Below are positions 36,201 to 48,088 of a DNA stretch of 64,000 nt, piece after piece; positions within the stretch are counted from its first letter, which is position 1, and every line of letters begins with the position of its first letter. A program made the position numbers and the translations under genes. Under the pieces are notes generated by a model that had not been told where the DNA came from, ran no database searches, and worked only from the letters and a program-made list of their open reading frames with translations. This DNA is from Collybiopsis luxurians FD-317 M1 (taxonomy: Eukaryota; Basidiomycota; Agaricomycetes; Agaricales; Omphalotaceae), in NCBI GenBank assembly GCA_000827265.1, contig KN834750.1, positions 1,713,297 to 1,777,296 on the forward strand, given 5' to 3'.

Positions 36201-38149
36201 ATAACAGAATTTCTGCTCAACGGACTTCTCATGGTTCCGAGCTTGCCTCCTGTACGTTGTACGATTATTCTTCGTCGATGCTTTGTGAGTATTCATTGGC
36301 CGTATGCCCAGACTAATCAAGAGGACGACGGCGAAGAGTGGGCAGAAGATGACGAAGTTTCCGAAAATTTGAAAGCAAAGGTGGTCGCACTGAAGCTATT
36401 ACGATATCGATCCATGGCACATGCCTACTCAAAGAATGCGATTGAGATTGCCACGCCTGTGTTGAAGATGTTTACGACGATACTCCTCCGAGTAGGGTCG
36501 GTAGCTGGCGATGATGATGTCCAAGAAGAGTAAGTAATAACTCCCCGTTCGTCCTGCAAGCCGCTGTTTATGAAATTTGAATTTTACCAGTTCTAAAGCG
36601 TTGTCGCGAATCAGGCTGCAAGCAGCAGTCTCTCTTTTACATCTTTCCACAGTCTCGGCGTTTGCAGATGCCCTAGCTTCGCAGTTTATACGAATAGCAC
36701 TGACGATTCAAGTGAGCCCCATATGCTTCTTGAAGATGAGGTGCGACCCATTATGATCTCTAATTCACTTTTTCAGGATACTTGTTTCAATGTACGCCAA
36801 GGCTTCTTGCGAAAGCTCATGCCGCTGTTGTATAATCGCAAACTTCCTGCGAAATATAATCTCATACTGTTCTTGACCGCCCACGACCCCGAAGAGGATA
36901 TTAAGCAAATGGTATAGAATATTAAGGTCCTGTTCGTTCGATACTGAGTCGCTTTTTAGGCTGCCAAAGCTGTACGTGACCTTCTCAAGAAGTTCCCACC
37001 CGGTGAGTATCATGAATTCAGTTTCTTTTCCTATAATTATTCATCTGCGGCTCAGATTTGAGGACACAGAACTTCGAATACGTTTTCATACGATTCCTTC
37101 ATCTACTAGCTCATCATCCCGACTATGCGACGTCGCAGAGTGAACTTCTAGATATTGCCAAGTAAGATGCTTCTTTCGGTCTCAGTCGAGCGTGTGTGGG
37201 CTTACAGAATGCGATGCAGATATGTTCAATTTTATCTTGAACTTGTCGGGTCAGAGGAAACCATATCTCTCTTGTATCACTTGGCGAGCAAGGGCAAGAC
37301 AGTGCGAGATCATGATTCTGCTGATAGCAAGGTGCTCAACGTTATTGCCCCTCTTTGATTCCTTACTTACTGACGTTCAAACTTGTAGAATCTGTATACC
37401 ATGTGCGAACTGGCGCAAGAGCTAATTAAGCTCCGCGCTCAGCACAACAACTGGACGATTCCTACGTATCCAGGCAAAGTCAAGCTTCCTGCTGATATCC
37501 TTCGACCCCACCCGAATGCAGAGACTGCGAACAAGGTATGGTTTACGTCTTGCCAATGGTAAATCATAGAGTCGCTGATCAAATCGAGGATAGATTGCCA
37601 AGCAGACATTCTTACCGCCAGACGCTTCTACGTGGCTTGAAGAAATTAGCAATGCGGCTCCCAAGGTTTGTTCTGTTTTTTTTGCTGATATGTGAACGGT
37701 ATATTGATTGCGGTCCAGGAGAAGAAGGAAAAGAAACCGCCCACTAAGCGAAAGGCGCCGGCTACGACCAATGGACATGCCAAGTGGGTTTCAATTAACA
37801 TGCGTATTCAAGTCACCTGGTGTTGACCTTACTGCACTTGCACAGACGTTCTCGGAAAAAGAGAAAGCACGCGGATTCAAGCGATGCAGAGCAGTCTCAT
37901 CATACCGATGTGACGGATGCGGAAATGTCTGATCTCACATCATTACCCACAACGGACGAGGAGATGGATGAAGATGGTCAGGAATCAGATGGAGAGGAAA
38001 AATTGGGTCGGGGAGCTCGAGGGAGAGCAAAGGTACGTGGAGGAGTCTCTTTATTGAGGGTGTTTGTGTTGAACGTTTCATGTAGGCAAAGGCCAAGAGA
38101 AAGTCTAGACCGTCGAGGAAGGCTGGCACCCCGAGTTCTGAGGGGTGAA
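33232..38149 (+). CDS. PDS5: Cohesin-associated protein PDS5
   Basis: HEAT-repeat regulator that binds cohesin and controls sister-chromatid cohesion and cohesin release in the nucleus. The ATG at 33232 begins MVAQTRHTGQPSPKKLAFRE. The family-typical N-terminus follows: DTLLKKLQTLHSELAEMDQE, then LHKDRGVKAYVACCIADILR and LYAPDAPYTQSELRDIFQFF. Further HEAT units include RVEQPAYRLAVNVCNQTADK, VDPDEKIRAAACKVYSQLDY and NVRQGFLRKLMPLLYNRKLP. The C-terminal tail is charged and basic: KKRKHADSSDAEQ, TDEEMDEDGQESDGEEKLGR and KRKSRPSRKAGTPSSEG, as in other PDS5 proteins. More than fifteen short introns interrupt it. The stop is TGA at 38147. Size and order match fungal orthologues. Confidence 0.94.
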
Positions 38150-38353
38150 AATTTGGATGGATTTGTTCATCTCTTTCCTCTCTATCCATTCTAGCTCTGA
38201 GCTTTGCTGTCGTTATCGTGCTTCGATTGTATCTATGGAATATCTTACCTAATTCTGCTGTATCAATTACCTGCATCGGTTGTATATAAGCGCCCGTAAC
38301 TGTATTGTGCGCTTATCCAGATACCTTCCAAACCAACACCAACCACCATTGAT

Positions 38354-39874
38354 ATGAGCAACGCCGAGAGCGACTCTACTGGTAACCCTCTGGCCGTTAC
38401 CAATATCGTCTCCGATCTGCTGCTAGTAATCTTCATCCACGGCTTCAAGGGTGATAATGACACCTTTGCCAAGTTTCCGCAGCGTCTACAGCACATTCTA
38501 ACTGAAACGGTCCCGAACTCGACCGTCGAGTGCGTCGTGTTCCCAGTGTATGAAGTACGTGCTTCTTGTGGAATAGGGAGGAAGGAGACTTACGGGTTTG
38601 TGTTAGCAAGACTAAAGGAGAACTAGTGAGGAAATATCAGTTCAGAAGCTCGCGCCTCAGCTTAACCCTGAAAATCTTGATAGAATGAAGCCGTCGTTCG
38701 TTTCTCGGACTGGTTAACTGAGCTTACAGTAATGAGGGAGGTGGCACATGGGGGAGGTGCAGGGAAGGCCAAGATTGTGCTTTGTGGGCACAGGTGAGTA
38801 TGGCTATCGAAGTATTTGCGTTCGGCGGCTAATTGGAGTCTTAGTATGGGCGGTCTGCTAGCTGCGGATAGTATCATTGAATTTTACAGGACGAGACCTG
38901 ATACTAGTGCTCCCCTTTGGCCCAAGATCGTGGCTTGTGTTGCCTTTGACACTCCGGTATGTTCTAACTATACTAAATTCACCTAAAGGAAGGTTTTCTC
39001 TAAATGAGAGATCTGTAGTATTACGGTCTCCATCCTTATGTCTTCAAGAACACGGCGACCAAAGCAGCGGAATACGCCAACGCTGCTAAAACCGTCGGTT
39101 CAGCTATCTGGGGGTCCGTCGTGAGTAATAACGCTGCGAGCGGAAGCAGCACCGGTAGTAAACCCGTAGCCGCTATAACTGCACCTCCAGCTTCCGAGAG
39201 TCCATGGGCAAAATGGGCTCCAGCCGCGTATACAATCGGAGGTGCGCTTGTAGCTGGTGCAGCAGCTGGAGGAGCCTATTGGCGTCGGCAAGATCTAGGT
39301 GTGGGGTACAGCTGGGCAACGGACCATATGAAGTATGTTCGAAATCTGTGGGATGAGGAGGCCTTTGGAAAGAGAGTTGATGCGTTGATTGAGATTGAAA
39401 AGGCGGAAGGTCTGATTTTTCGAACGTGAGTCCTCTCATTTTTCTTTTGCTTCGTATCAGCCCTCGCTGAATTGAGTATCTAGGTTCTATACACTACTTC
39501 CAGCTATTCCGCTCGTACACAACCTCGACCGAACGTTTATGGTTCTGCCCAGCGCGGATAAGCGTGCGATGGCGCATTTCCTGCCTGCAGTAAATAATAC
39601 CGCGGCCGACGAACTGCAGGCACATACTGGAATGTTTGCGCCACATTCGAATGACGGATACTATAAATTGGGGCTGGAGACTGCGGGACTTGTGCGGGAA
39701 GCTGTTATGTTGACACGGGGTGTGCTCGAGACAGAAACACATATTGATCCGGAGCTGGAGAGAGAAGAACAGAAACAGGCAGAAGTGGAGAAGAAGGAAG
39801 TGGAGAAGAAGGAAGCGGAGGAGAAGGAAGCGGAGGAGCAAGGTCAAAGTTCGGAGAAGGCATCGGAAGCATGA
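38354..39874 (+). CDS. DUF676-type serine hydrolase (lipase-like)
   Basis: Alpha/beta hydrolase of the DUF676 lipase-like group. The ATG at 38354 begins MSNAESDSTGNPLAVTNI. The oxyanion strand is LLLVIFIHGFKGDNDTFAKF. The nucleophile elbow, CGHSMGGLLAAD, is split by an intron near 38800-38845 and gives the G-x-S-x-G site. Next is VACVAFDTPYYGLHPYVFKN. A central Ala/Gly-rich hydrophobic stretch (YTIGGALVAGAAAGGAYW, near 39226-39285) looks like a membrane-associated hairpin. The tail from about 39740 is a Lys/Glu low-complexity helix of 'EKKEAE' units. The stop ends at 39874. Substrate unknown; relatives are mostly uncharacterised lipases of fungal membranes or lipid droplets. Confidence 0.85.
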
Positions 39875-39954
39875 ATATCTCTTGTGTATAAGAATCACTA
39901 CATTACTCTATACATTTATTGGTCTCTAGATCGGTTTTCTCAGTCCAGCTGAGT

Positions 39955-40758
39955 CTAATCATGCTTCAACATGAGTTTCATTGCATATGCGTCTTCACCG
40001 TCTGCGTCTGAAAACAAAGTCGACGATGGATTCGGCCAAAAGAGGAATGTGACTTACAATACTTCTTCTCGATTTTCTCAACTTCGAATCCAAGCGTGTC
40101 TCGATATAAACTGAGCGCAGCACGGTTTGACTTTCGTACGTGTAATGATACGTGGGGCGCGTGGTAGATGGTCGCCATTGATTCCTCTAAGGATTCGAAA
40201 ATCAGAGAACGTAAGGGATGAAGGGTACAGTTCGCACTCACGCGATTGGAGCATGAGCTTTTTAGCGATCCCCAGTCGCCTGTAGGTACGGAGAACGGAT
40301 ATTGAGGTTACATGGCCATGAGGTTCTTCGCCTTCCGGGGCTTCTTCTTCGCTGTCAAAATTCGAGTTCAAGTTGGCAGACAGTTTCAATACAAAGTCGA
40401 CAAACGTACATTTTTGCCAATATATAACCAACAATCCGACCGTTATCTTCCGCGACATAGGATAGTGTAGGCCAAGTGAGGCAATGGTAGAGATCTGGAG
40501 AAAACAGGTCCAGGTTTGAGTTACGGGAGAATCAAGACTCGGGGTGAAAAGGCAACATAAAATATTTCATTGAATAGTTTTCTGGGAGATTTCTTGGGGG
40601 TATTTGAGTGTCTGTTTGTGAAGGAGTAGATTGGCAGTGAAAAATTTATAACCTCAGATTGCAGGCTTGCATGCCCGAGAGATCTTCAACCTGGTGATTG
40701 TAAGTTGAATTTCCGCGGGGAAGAGCGCAAAACTTACTCTGGCTCTTCGGATATTCAT
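39955..40758 (-). CDS. NAA10: NatA catalytic subunit (NAA10/ARD1)
   Basis: GNAT-fold acetyltransferase that acetylates nascent N-termini (Ser, Ala, Thr and others) with NAA15. The ATG at 40756-40758 begins [20 protein letters not shown] across an intron. A small exon near 40595-40555 reads [11 protein letters not shown], the family hallmark. The next exon has [20 protein letters not shown] and GYILAK, then an acidic linker [20 protein letters not shown]. The acetyl-CoA loop is [13 protein letters not shown] (R-R-x-G-x-A). The end has [20 protein letters not shown] and [17 protein letters not shown]. The stop is TAG at 39955. The junction after the NLPENY exon does not fit a GT-AG intron in frame (see findings). 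Identity is certain from motifs. Confidence 0.95.
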
Positions 40759-41142
40759 CGTACACGGACGACCTTGTTCTGGGACCTTGGGAGCTTTGTT
40801 TCCTAATGGGCGTCGACAACGACCTGCAGGTGCTGAAGCGCCCATCAGCGCTTCTTTTTTTTTGTAACTTCAAGTCCAAGTTCTCAATTGTTCGCTGATT
40901 GTTCTTGACACTTCTGAATACAACTTTTGTTCCCTCTGAATAGAAAATTTGCAATGAATAACCCAGCTAAGCTGTGCCAGACAACAGTTCATCAAAATTT
41001 CCTCCTTGTTCTTCCAATCGATACTAGCGTGGCGCACTAGTTACCGAGATATGATAAAAGCTGACCTTTCCAGTACGTATCTCCTTACCCATAAGCATCG
41101 CTACAAGCTCATTCCTAGCTCTTCAAGCGGTTTTTGCTGACA
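40759..41142. other. Divergent promoter between NAA10 and the gene at 41143
   Basis: About 385 bp shared by two genes read away from each other. It includes a poly-T run near 40854-40864. No coding sequence was seen. Confidence 0.5.
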
Positions 41143-42946
41143 ATGGCAAACGTAAGTGTTTCAAATTCCGCCAACAGTCTGTCGACATGGACGCCTCGCT
41201 GTAGGTCTGGCATCCGTTGCCCAATCCTCAAGTGCAAGCTTCTCTGAATCAATATACGAAAGAACTGCGTGACTATGCCATGGTCCCTGCTGTAATTTTA
41301 TATCATAAGCACCAGGACAAGTCGATCGATCAAGTCAGGCAAATGCTCCAAACGTACAATATTGGGCTTTCGTCTTTGAACTGGTCCAGGCGCGAATCCT
41401 ACTTGTTCGGCGGGTCTGATGACGAGACCACTTTTGTCGAGGAATCCTTGATGGAACATAATCCAGATTCGTTCATTGGGGCGAGTGGCGGATGGTTGTA
41501 CAATGTCAGCCGAGATTGCGTCGAGATGTTTCGTCCATCTTCTCTGCGCACTGGCATACCGGTTCAAGCACGTAGACTCCGCTATTCCTTCCAGGTCGTT
41601 GCGTTTGCTGTTGAGCACAGTACGGGGTTGACTGCGGCCCTACAATGCAATTTGTGAGTAACATTTCTTCCTTCCGTCGCTACTATTTTCTGTAACGACC
41701 AACAGCCCAACTGGTACAGGTAGTCCCGCTGCTACCCTCCATATACGCAATCCTTCCAGGAAGGAATGGGGCACTAGAACGTACTCTTGGCCTGTCTTCT
41801 GGACCGCGTCAGTGAAGCCTATCCAATTTACCATTGTTGGAGATTTTGTCGCAATGATTATGACATATTTGGTTGGGCCTCAGGGAGGTCAGCAAACTTG
41901 GGTCCGATCAAAGTTCATAGTTGTTAACTGGAAAAGAGGGACGGTAGCGTATGAGGTGAATAACATTTCCCTTCTTCATTTATTTTGGCCAACATGTGCG
42001 TGTATAGATGGCATGGATCGAGTCTTTTCAATTCATAACGACAGACAGTCTACTCCTCCTGACGCTCAGCTCTCCAGATCTTGGTCATCCGCCATCGCTA
42101 GATCCAAATGCGCCAGTCTCACCGAAAGTCTATCAAGTCCTTCTCGGATACGGACGTCCTAATCAACATCGCCGCTTGAACGATGTCACTGCCCACGGTC
42201 AGCTTACTTATAAAATGCTCAAAGGGGTGGCTTTTGTGCCCAGAGCTGAATCTCCTGTGGGCCCTATACAACCTCGAGACCCGAACGCTCAAAATCATAC
42301 CGGCTACGATCCCTACGATACCGAGTTCCCGCCGGACCCTAACGGCCCTTTCCATGCAGATCATCGAGAGCAGATCATCGGCATCATTTTTGACATCAAG
42401 CTCCAATACTACCCCATCATCACCCCGTTCTTTCTCTTGTTCAACCAGGGGAGGTTTATGGCACCTCGAGGAAGCCCTCCGGCAGCTGGCTATGCCGTCG
42501 TAGGCCTCAGCCCCCACGTTCACGGAACGAGAGCATTCTGGTGGCTACCTGCTTTGGCCGCTGGGGGTCCCGCTACTGTTCAGGTGCAAGACTTTAACCC
42601 TCGTAGCATAGCCCTGTACGGAACTGGCACAAGGGGTACAGTCAACTCACACCATCCGAGGTTCGTCCCTCATGCTAGAACATCGGACTGGATGATGGAT
42701 ACGTGGGCCGAGGAAAGACCTCCATTGCAGAATGGACAGGATTTGTTTGGAACGAGGACTTTTCTCGCTTCCGCCGAAGACCGGGATCCAGATGCTTTAG
42801 CTGTACATTTTTATGTGACGGAGGATAATATTATTATTATCGAGGTAGGTTTTTGGGAACCCAGATTATTTTTGATGATTATTTGACACTAGTTCAAATA
42901 GGAGGACGAGGACGGACAAAAAGAAGCGTGGCAATACTCCTTTTGA
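41143..42946 (+). CDS. Uncharacterised basidiomycete protein, possibly F-box-associated beta-propeller-like
   Basis: I do not recognise a named family. A tiny first exon 41143-41151 (MAN) is joined by a gtaagt/ctgtag intron to VWHPLPNPQVQASLNQYTKE. Later pieces read WSRRESYLFGGSDDETTFVE, SFQVVAFAVEHSTGLTAALQ and RSKFIVVNWKRGTVAYE, then FITTDSLLLLTLSSPDL and VYQVLLGYGRPNQHRRLNDV. The 'VNWKRGTVAYE' followed by 'DSLLLLTLSSP' pattern resembles the C-terminal halves of agaricomycete F-box proteins, but no F-box was seen at the N-terminus. A long exon from about 42008 to 42844 is Pro/His-rich in the middle. The last exon, 42902-42946, gives EDEDGQKEAWQYSF. Splicing phases at both ends fit, so the gene looks intact. 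Confidence 0.65.
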
Positions 42947-44997
42947 CATCAGTGATCATCGTCCTTCCAAGTATAAGTATCTCGGTTTGTAATTTTTTTG
43001 CAATTCTACAATACTTTCTTTATATACACATTCTCACTTCATGTCACCCATTTACCGCTGGACATATCTCGCTTATCGCTTTATCGCTTTTCTGTACTTT
43101 CATCTATACACGCACTTTCACTTCATGTTATTTGTTTGCCGTTGGTCATAGAAAGTCTATCTCGTTTGTCCTCGCTTTCTTGCATTTCTATATATTTCCT
43201 TCTATATATATGTACTCTTACCTCCTCAGATCTTCACTCGTTTACCAATGGTCATCTACGAAGACCATGGGATAGCCATGTGGATAATCCGGGAGAGATG
43301 TTTGGAATTACCATTTCATTTTTTCAGGCCACGGACAAGTGAAGCAATTCACGATCGCAAGCAGAAAATAGAAAGCAACAAGACTTGATTATGAAGCCAT
43401 AACTTCAACTTGTAGGTATCCAGCTCGTTTTTGGCCACTTGCCGAAGTCCCTGCCAGATTTTGCCGGGTCCTGGCTCGACATGCAAGTCGCAATATAAGC
43501 GGCAGGTGAATTCGGGCAAGTCGGACAAATTTCGTAAGTCGAAGCTTTACGTGGATTTACGCCTCTACTTCTCATCTATTCACAGCCATTCAACTTACAC
43601 TGGGCTTACACAAGGGCTTACAGCACACACTGGAATTATTAAAGAAGTTACAATGTTTGACAAATAAAAGTTTAGTATGTCTTTGGTTAGTCTCTGTAAG
43701 AAGACTATTGACATACACTAATGATCAATGAAGATGTGTGTAATATGTATTATGTTTTTGAGAGTGTAGTCTACCTCAAAAGCGCAGCCAATAAAAATAT
43801 AGTATTCTGAGATTATGAAATAGTAAATCACTAGATTCACCACTTATTTCTACCTCTATCCAAGCCATCCAAGCTTTTATTATTGGAGATAACAGCGGAA
43901 CAAGTTTCAATTGGATCACTCGCATATTTGTTTTTTGCCTTTGCTGTGCTTAGGATAGCCTTGATAGCTTATTTTATTTAGCCTATCTACATTTTCTGTA
44001 TATAAAGTATGTACTGGTCAATGAATCCTCAGTGCAATTGACCTGTGCATTTGCTATTGGTATTGGGGTTCTGACAATTTCCCCAACATTTATTGCAGCC
44101 TATGAAGGTCTAGCAATGACTCTGAGGCTTGTGGTCACTGTTGGAGAGGAGTCAAATGTGACTCAGTAATTTGTGGGCACAAGAAGATTGGCTGGTTTGT
44201 TCAAACTTCACACTCTTCAAATAATGCACACATCATTATTGATTGCCAGTGTATATCAACAGTCTGCTTGCAGGACTTGACTGTTCACACCCTACCTATG
44301 TGAACTACTTACTCTTTCCTCCACCCCTGACCCAATGATCTATAGTATTACCAATGTTGGTATCAAGAACCCTGGAGCTCCAAACACCTTGAAGGGCATG
44401 ATGTTGCTACACATACTCCTCAATCGGACTAGCAGTAAGAGATAGGCTGAGCAAACTTGAAACTTGACATCTTGCTTGAAATCATCTTGTTCGCTTTTTG
44501 CCTCGGCATCTCAGCTTAGTCTTCTCTCGATTTCCTGTTGCACTACCCTCAGTAACCTTCTGAGTAGGATGGATCTTAGTAGTAGAAAATGCGACCTGTC
44601 ATAGGAGGTGGGTCCAGTAACAGGTTTTCCAGCACAGACAATCAAATAGGTACAAATTGGCCCCAAAATATCAAAGTTGAAGATCTAAGTCTAACGGTAC
44701 ACCATCTTGAATCGTGCGAAATTTTGGGGGCGAAGTCGCACCGCTTGAGAGGGTGTAAGCAGCTCAGCAGATTCAAGTCGATTACTTTCAAACGTCTTCG
44801 GTTTTTCGACGCAACGGCTGCAGTCTCGGTGTGGACTTGTCCTGTATAGGAAATCATAATTAAGAAAGAATTCATTAAATCCAGGAAAGGAACATTATTC
44901 ACATCCAAATTCCAAGCGTTGAATTCCAAGTCCGTGTCTGATGCTTGAGTTGAAGCTTGTATCGCACGTGGCTGCAGGAGAAATCACTTCAGACACA
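42947..44997. other. Intergenic, AT-rich, no gene recognised
   Basis: About 2 kb. From 42960 to about 43260 the sequence is T-rich and contains imperfect repeated phrases ('actttcacttcatgt', 'ttcatctata'). From 43650 to 44560 it is AT-rich and resembles the NLR island in base use, but no frame longer than about 80 codons or known motif was found. It may be decayed mobile DNA. Confidence 0.45.
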
Positions 44998-46921
44998 TTA
45001 CGCTCTACAAAAAAAAGGTGATATATGTCGCACTTCAGTGTAATTTGGTGGAATTGAATCCACTATGGATACCGTTGGTGGAAGCGAGTCCATCACAGAT
45101 AGCATTGCGAAATGATGGGTTGCCATTCCATTGGTTTGCGTGAAATGCTCTGTTATGTTATTCGCAACAAGCTTTCTGGTGCCAAGTGCACCCATCAATG
45201 ACACAGCGAACACTAGTAGAGCCATGGAAAATCAGCTAGGATTACTGGATATGGGGGGGAGCGATTACTTTTTGAAAGAACAAAGTACACCGCCATGTAC
45301 TGGAACGTCAAAGTCCGCGCATCATACTAAGATGACAATTAGTATTAGTCAGTAGACAGTAAGAGACTTGGAAATGAACCAAAATTAGTGTCATAACACT
45401 CAAAACACTGTTCGTCGATTAAGAGTGGTCTCTGATCTCATAAAGTGAAAATCACCCACCTAGTTATGGCACCCGAATTCAACGCATATTGAACCAGAGT
45501 ATTCAGCAAAGAGTCAGACCTTCCATGTATCGGAATTAGCACAGCTGGACAAAGCTGAGCGAACGGCACGGGAACCTCACTCTTTGTAGCCTGTACGCAA
45601 CTTCCGAAGATAGTAGCACAATGCGACCGCGATGAGAAGATCTGCTAAAGCACCCATGCCCAGCGACAGTGATGCTACAACCTAATCATTTCAAGGCAGA
45701 GGTCAACGATAATTGTCACCTGAGCAGCAAGTTGTCACGTTCTCACCTTGATACTCGCACTGTCCAAAATGTTCTTCAGGCGAAAACTATTAATTAGTAT
45801 GTTAGGTATCTCTCGACAATGAAACATAATCTTGACTTACGCTCCTACCACCCAGGCTGCAGGGCATTGAAGAGACAGACATGAATATAATTGTTGTTCG
45901 AAGGAATAAAATCCGAAGATCTTACCCAGTATACTACCTTTGTAAGTTGAGGTCAAAATCGTGCTCAGCCTTAGAAATTAGAAACCGACCGATTTGCGCG
46001 ATCACCACTATTGACTGCGAAGAAGGAATACATCGGGTGAGCTCAGGATACAGGAACCATATTCTTGAGTACTTACGAGTGAAGCCGTTACGAAGATATT
46101 ATGGTTACTGACTATATGACCCAAGCAGCGTGTCAGAGTCGACACATAGTGTAAAGCAACTCTTTAGACAAGATGCTCACATTTCCAAACACGAATTATG
46201 AAACAGCTGATGGACAAGGAAATAAAATAATCATGAATCGATGATTCCGTCGTTGCCGGCTGCACTCACATCTTCACAATACTGCCAGATATAGCCTATA
46301 AAATTAGCATTAAAGATCAATCTGGAGGAATTATACATCAATCGAAACATACGCCAACCAGGACCTGAGTCTGGAAACTTTTCAGCAATGCTCTTAACCT
46401 CTAGGATATACAAACCTACCACGAGAGACCATATCACAGGTTCGGAGACTACCGCCAATGGAGAACCAAAGAGTCTGTCAGCAACTTATCTTTAGTATTT
46501 TGAAGCGCAGTTATCAAGTCTTGAATACACGTACGAGACTGTATAATGGTACAGCGCGTGGGCAATCTAAAAGAACGTCGCTGAAATGATTCATACTGCG
46601 TGAGCTGAAACGTATACGAACCAGTGATTGATGGATGAGTTCCGTACACCTGATTGAACCGTGAAACTTCTGATGTCGTACATAGAGTGATTCAATTCAT
46701 GCATACCAGATAAACCCGACCTGTGTTTTTGAAGTTATGAGACGAAAGTCTTTGCTGAGGCAAGTCATACTTACCAAAATCTTCAAGTTCAATGGGTCCC
46801 TCCTGTAATGGATGAAGTACGAAATAGTTTGCATCGTGGAGATTCCGAAAATTATGCACGAGATACTGTATCCAATGAATGCAGCACCCAGTGTAGTGCC
46901 TAAATTGAACAGAAAGGACAT
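44998..46921 (-). CDS. DUF6534 multispanning membrane protein
   Basis: Member of the large basidiomycete DUF6534 family of predicted seven-helix membrane proteins of unknown function. The ATG at 46919-46921 begins MSFLFNLGTTLGAAFIGYSI, then FGISTMQTISYFIHYRRDPL. Further exons read IAHALYHYTVS (near 46570), LFGSPLAVVSEPVIWSLVV (near 46470), SISCFIIRVWK (near 46195), SIVVIAQIGRFLISKAEHDF and SLGMGALADLLIAVALCYYL followed by RKLRTGYKE (near 45600). A gtgagg intron then leads to SDSLLNTLVQYALNSGAIT near 45500. The last exon (45225-44998) has FAVSLMGALGTRKLVANNIT, equivalent to the family's 'SLLATLNARK' helix. At least nine short introns were seen; some joins are uncertain. Confidence 0.8.
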
Positions 46922-48088
46922 TACGGCACAGAAGATTCAAATCCGAGTCGGAATGGACGTCTTTGTCACGAAGGTGGGGGAGGGCGAGGAAGGCAACTAG
47001 TAAAGTGTCAATACGGATACCTTTCCGACTTTTAAGTACTAGCTGTGAGAGTAGTTGTTGTGTTGTAATGTTTCATCTCCCGGAGGTTTATAAATCATCA
47101 ACGAAGCTGATCGGTGTTCCTTGGTTCGCACTCTGGTACTACAACTGTTTGAGAATGAGCTAATCCAAGCCTTGAGGGTTGTGACATGTTCATATCAAGT
47201 TTCAGAGTGTTCTTAAAGACATCCAAGCTGATTCATGTGTAGCTCTTCACAAGAAAAGCATCTTACTCGAGCCTCTGTATGTAAGATCGCATCAGAAAAG
47301 ACCGATTCAGAAGAGACAGTGATGGAAATTAAGTACCTTTCGTTACTGTCAGCCGGGACGTCACTGTAGATACTGCCAGGCGGTTAAATTATGCCGAGAG
47401 ATTTAGAACTACAGTTCTGCTGATGCTAATCAATATTCTGTCGAAAGCGAGACAACAATTGTTAAGGTCATTGATGAATAGATACCAGTAATACCGTTGC
47501 TTGAAAACCTGTTTCGGGCCGGTTATTTGGCAGCTATTTGTGGCAGGCCTACGAGGCTTGCCGTCCTGAAACTGAACTGATTCAGCCTGCAAGTCAAGCT
47601 GGACTGTCATTGCCCTCAGAAAAATGGAGAAGAATAGCTGAAGACAGGGGAATGTAATATGTGCTCCCAGAGGGCTTGCGGAGAGAGAGAGAGCGAATGT
47701 TGGAGGCCACGACGCGATCTTGAGTGAAGGAAGATGAATTGAGAACATTCTCAATATCACTGCCAGACACTGCTGACCGAAAGGAAGCTACCGTGAGACT
47801 CTAAGGGGGCATGGGGAAGATCTCGCGAAAGCATCAGCGATTATCCGAATCAAAACTAGATATATCACCTCAATTACTCATGCTGGCTCTCACAGGCCAA
47901 GAAAGGCCCCATCATACTGACAACGTCTTGTTCAAAATCATGATGACGGGAAAGAGTCAAGGACATAGGAAAGACACTCAGAGCCCGTAGCGCGATACTT
48001 AACTGCTGCGTCGCCCCTGTTAAGCAACCTTGGCTGCTACAAGTTATCAAAACTTTGAAAGGTCCCACCATCAACTTCAAAATGGAAC
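46922..48088. other. Intergenic, no gene recognised
   Basis: About 1.2 kb between the DUF6534 start and the first F-box copy. A minus-strand frame at 47389-47760 has no domain. The left part should hold the DUF6534 promoter. Confidence 0.45.

Noticed and set aside
47389..47760. Hydrophobic minus-strand frame resembling a membrane peptide
   Set aside because: Short, no family features, no splice partners, and in an otherwise empty region.
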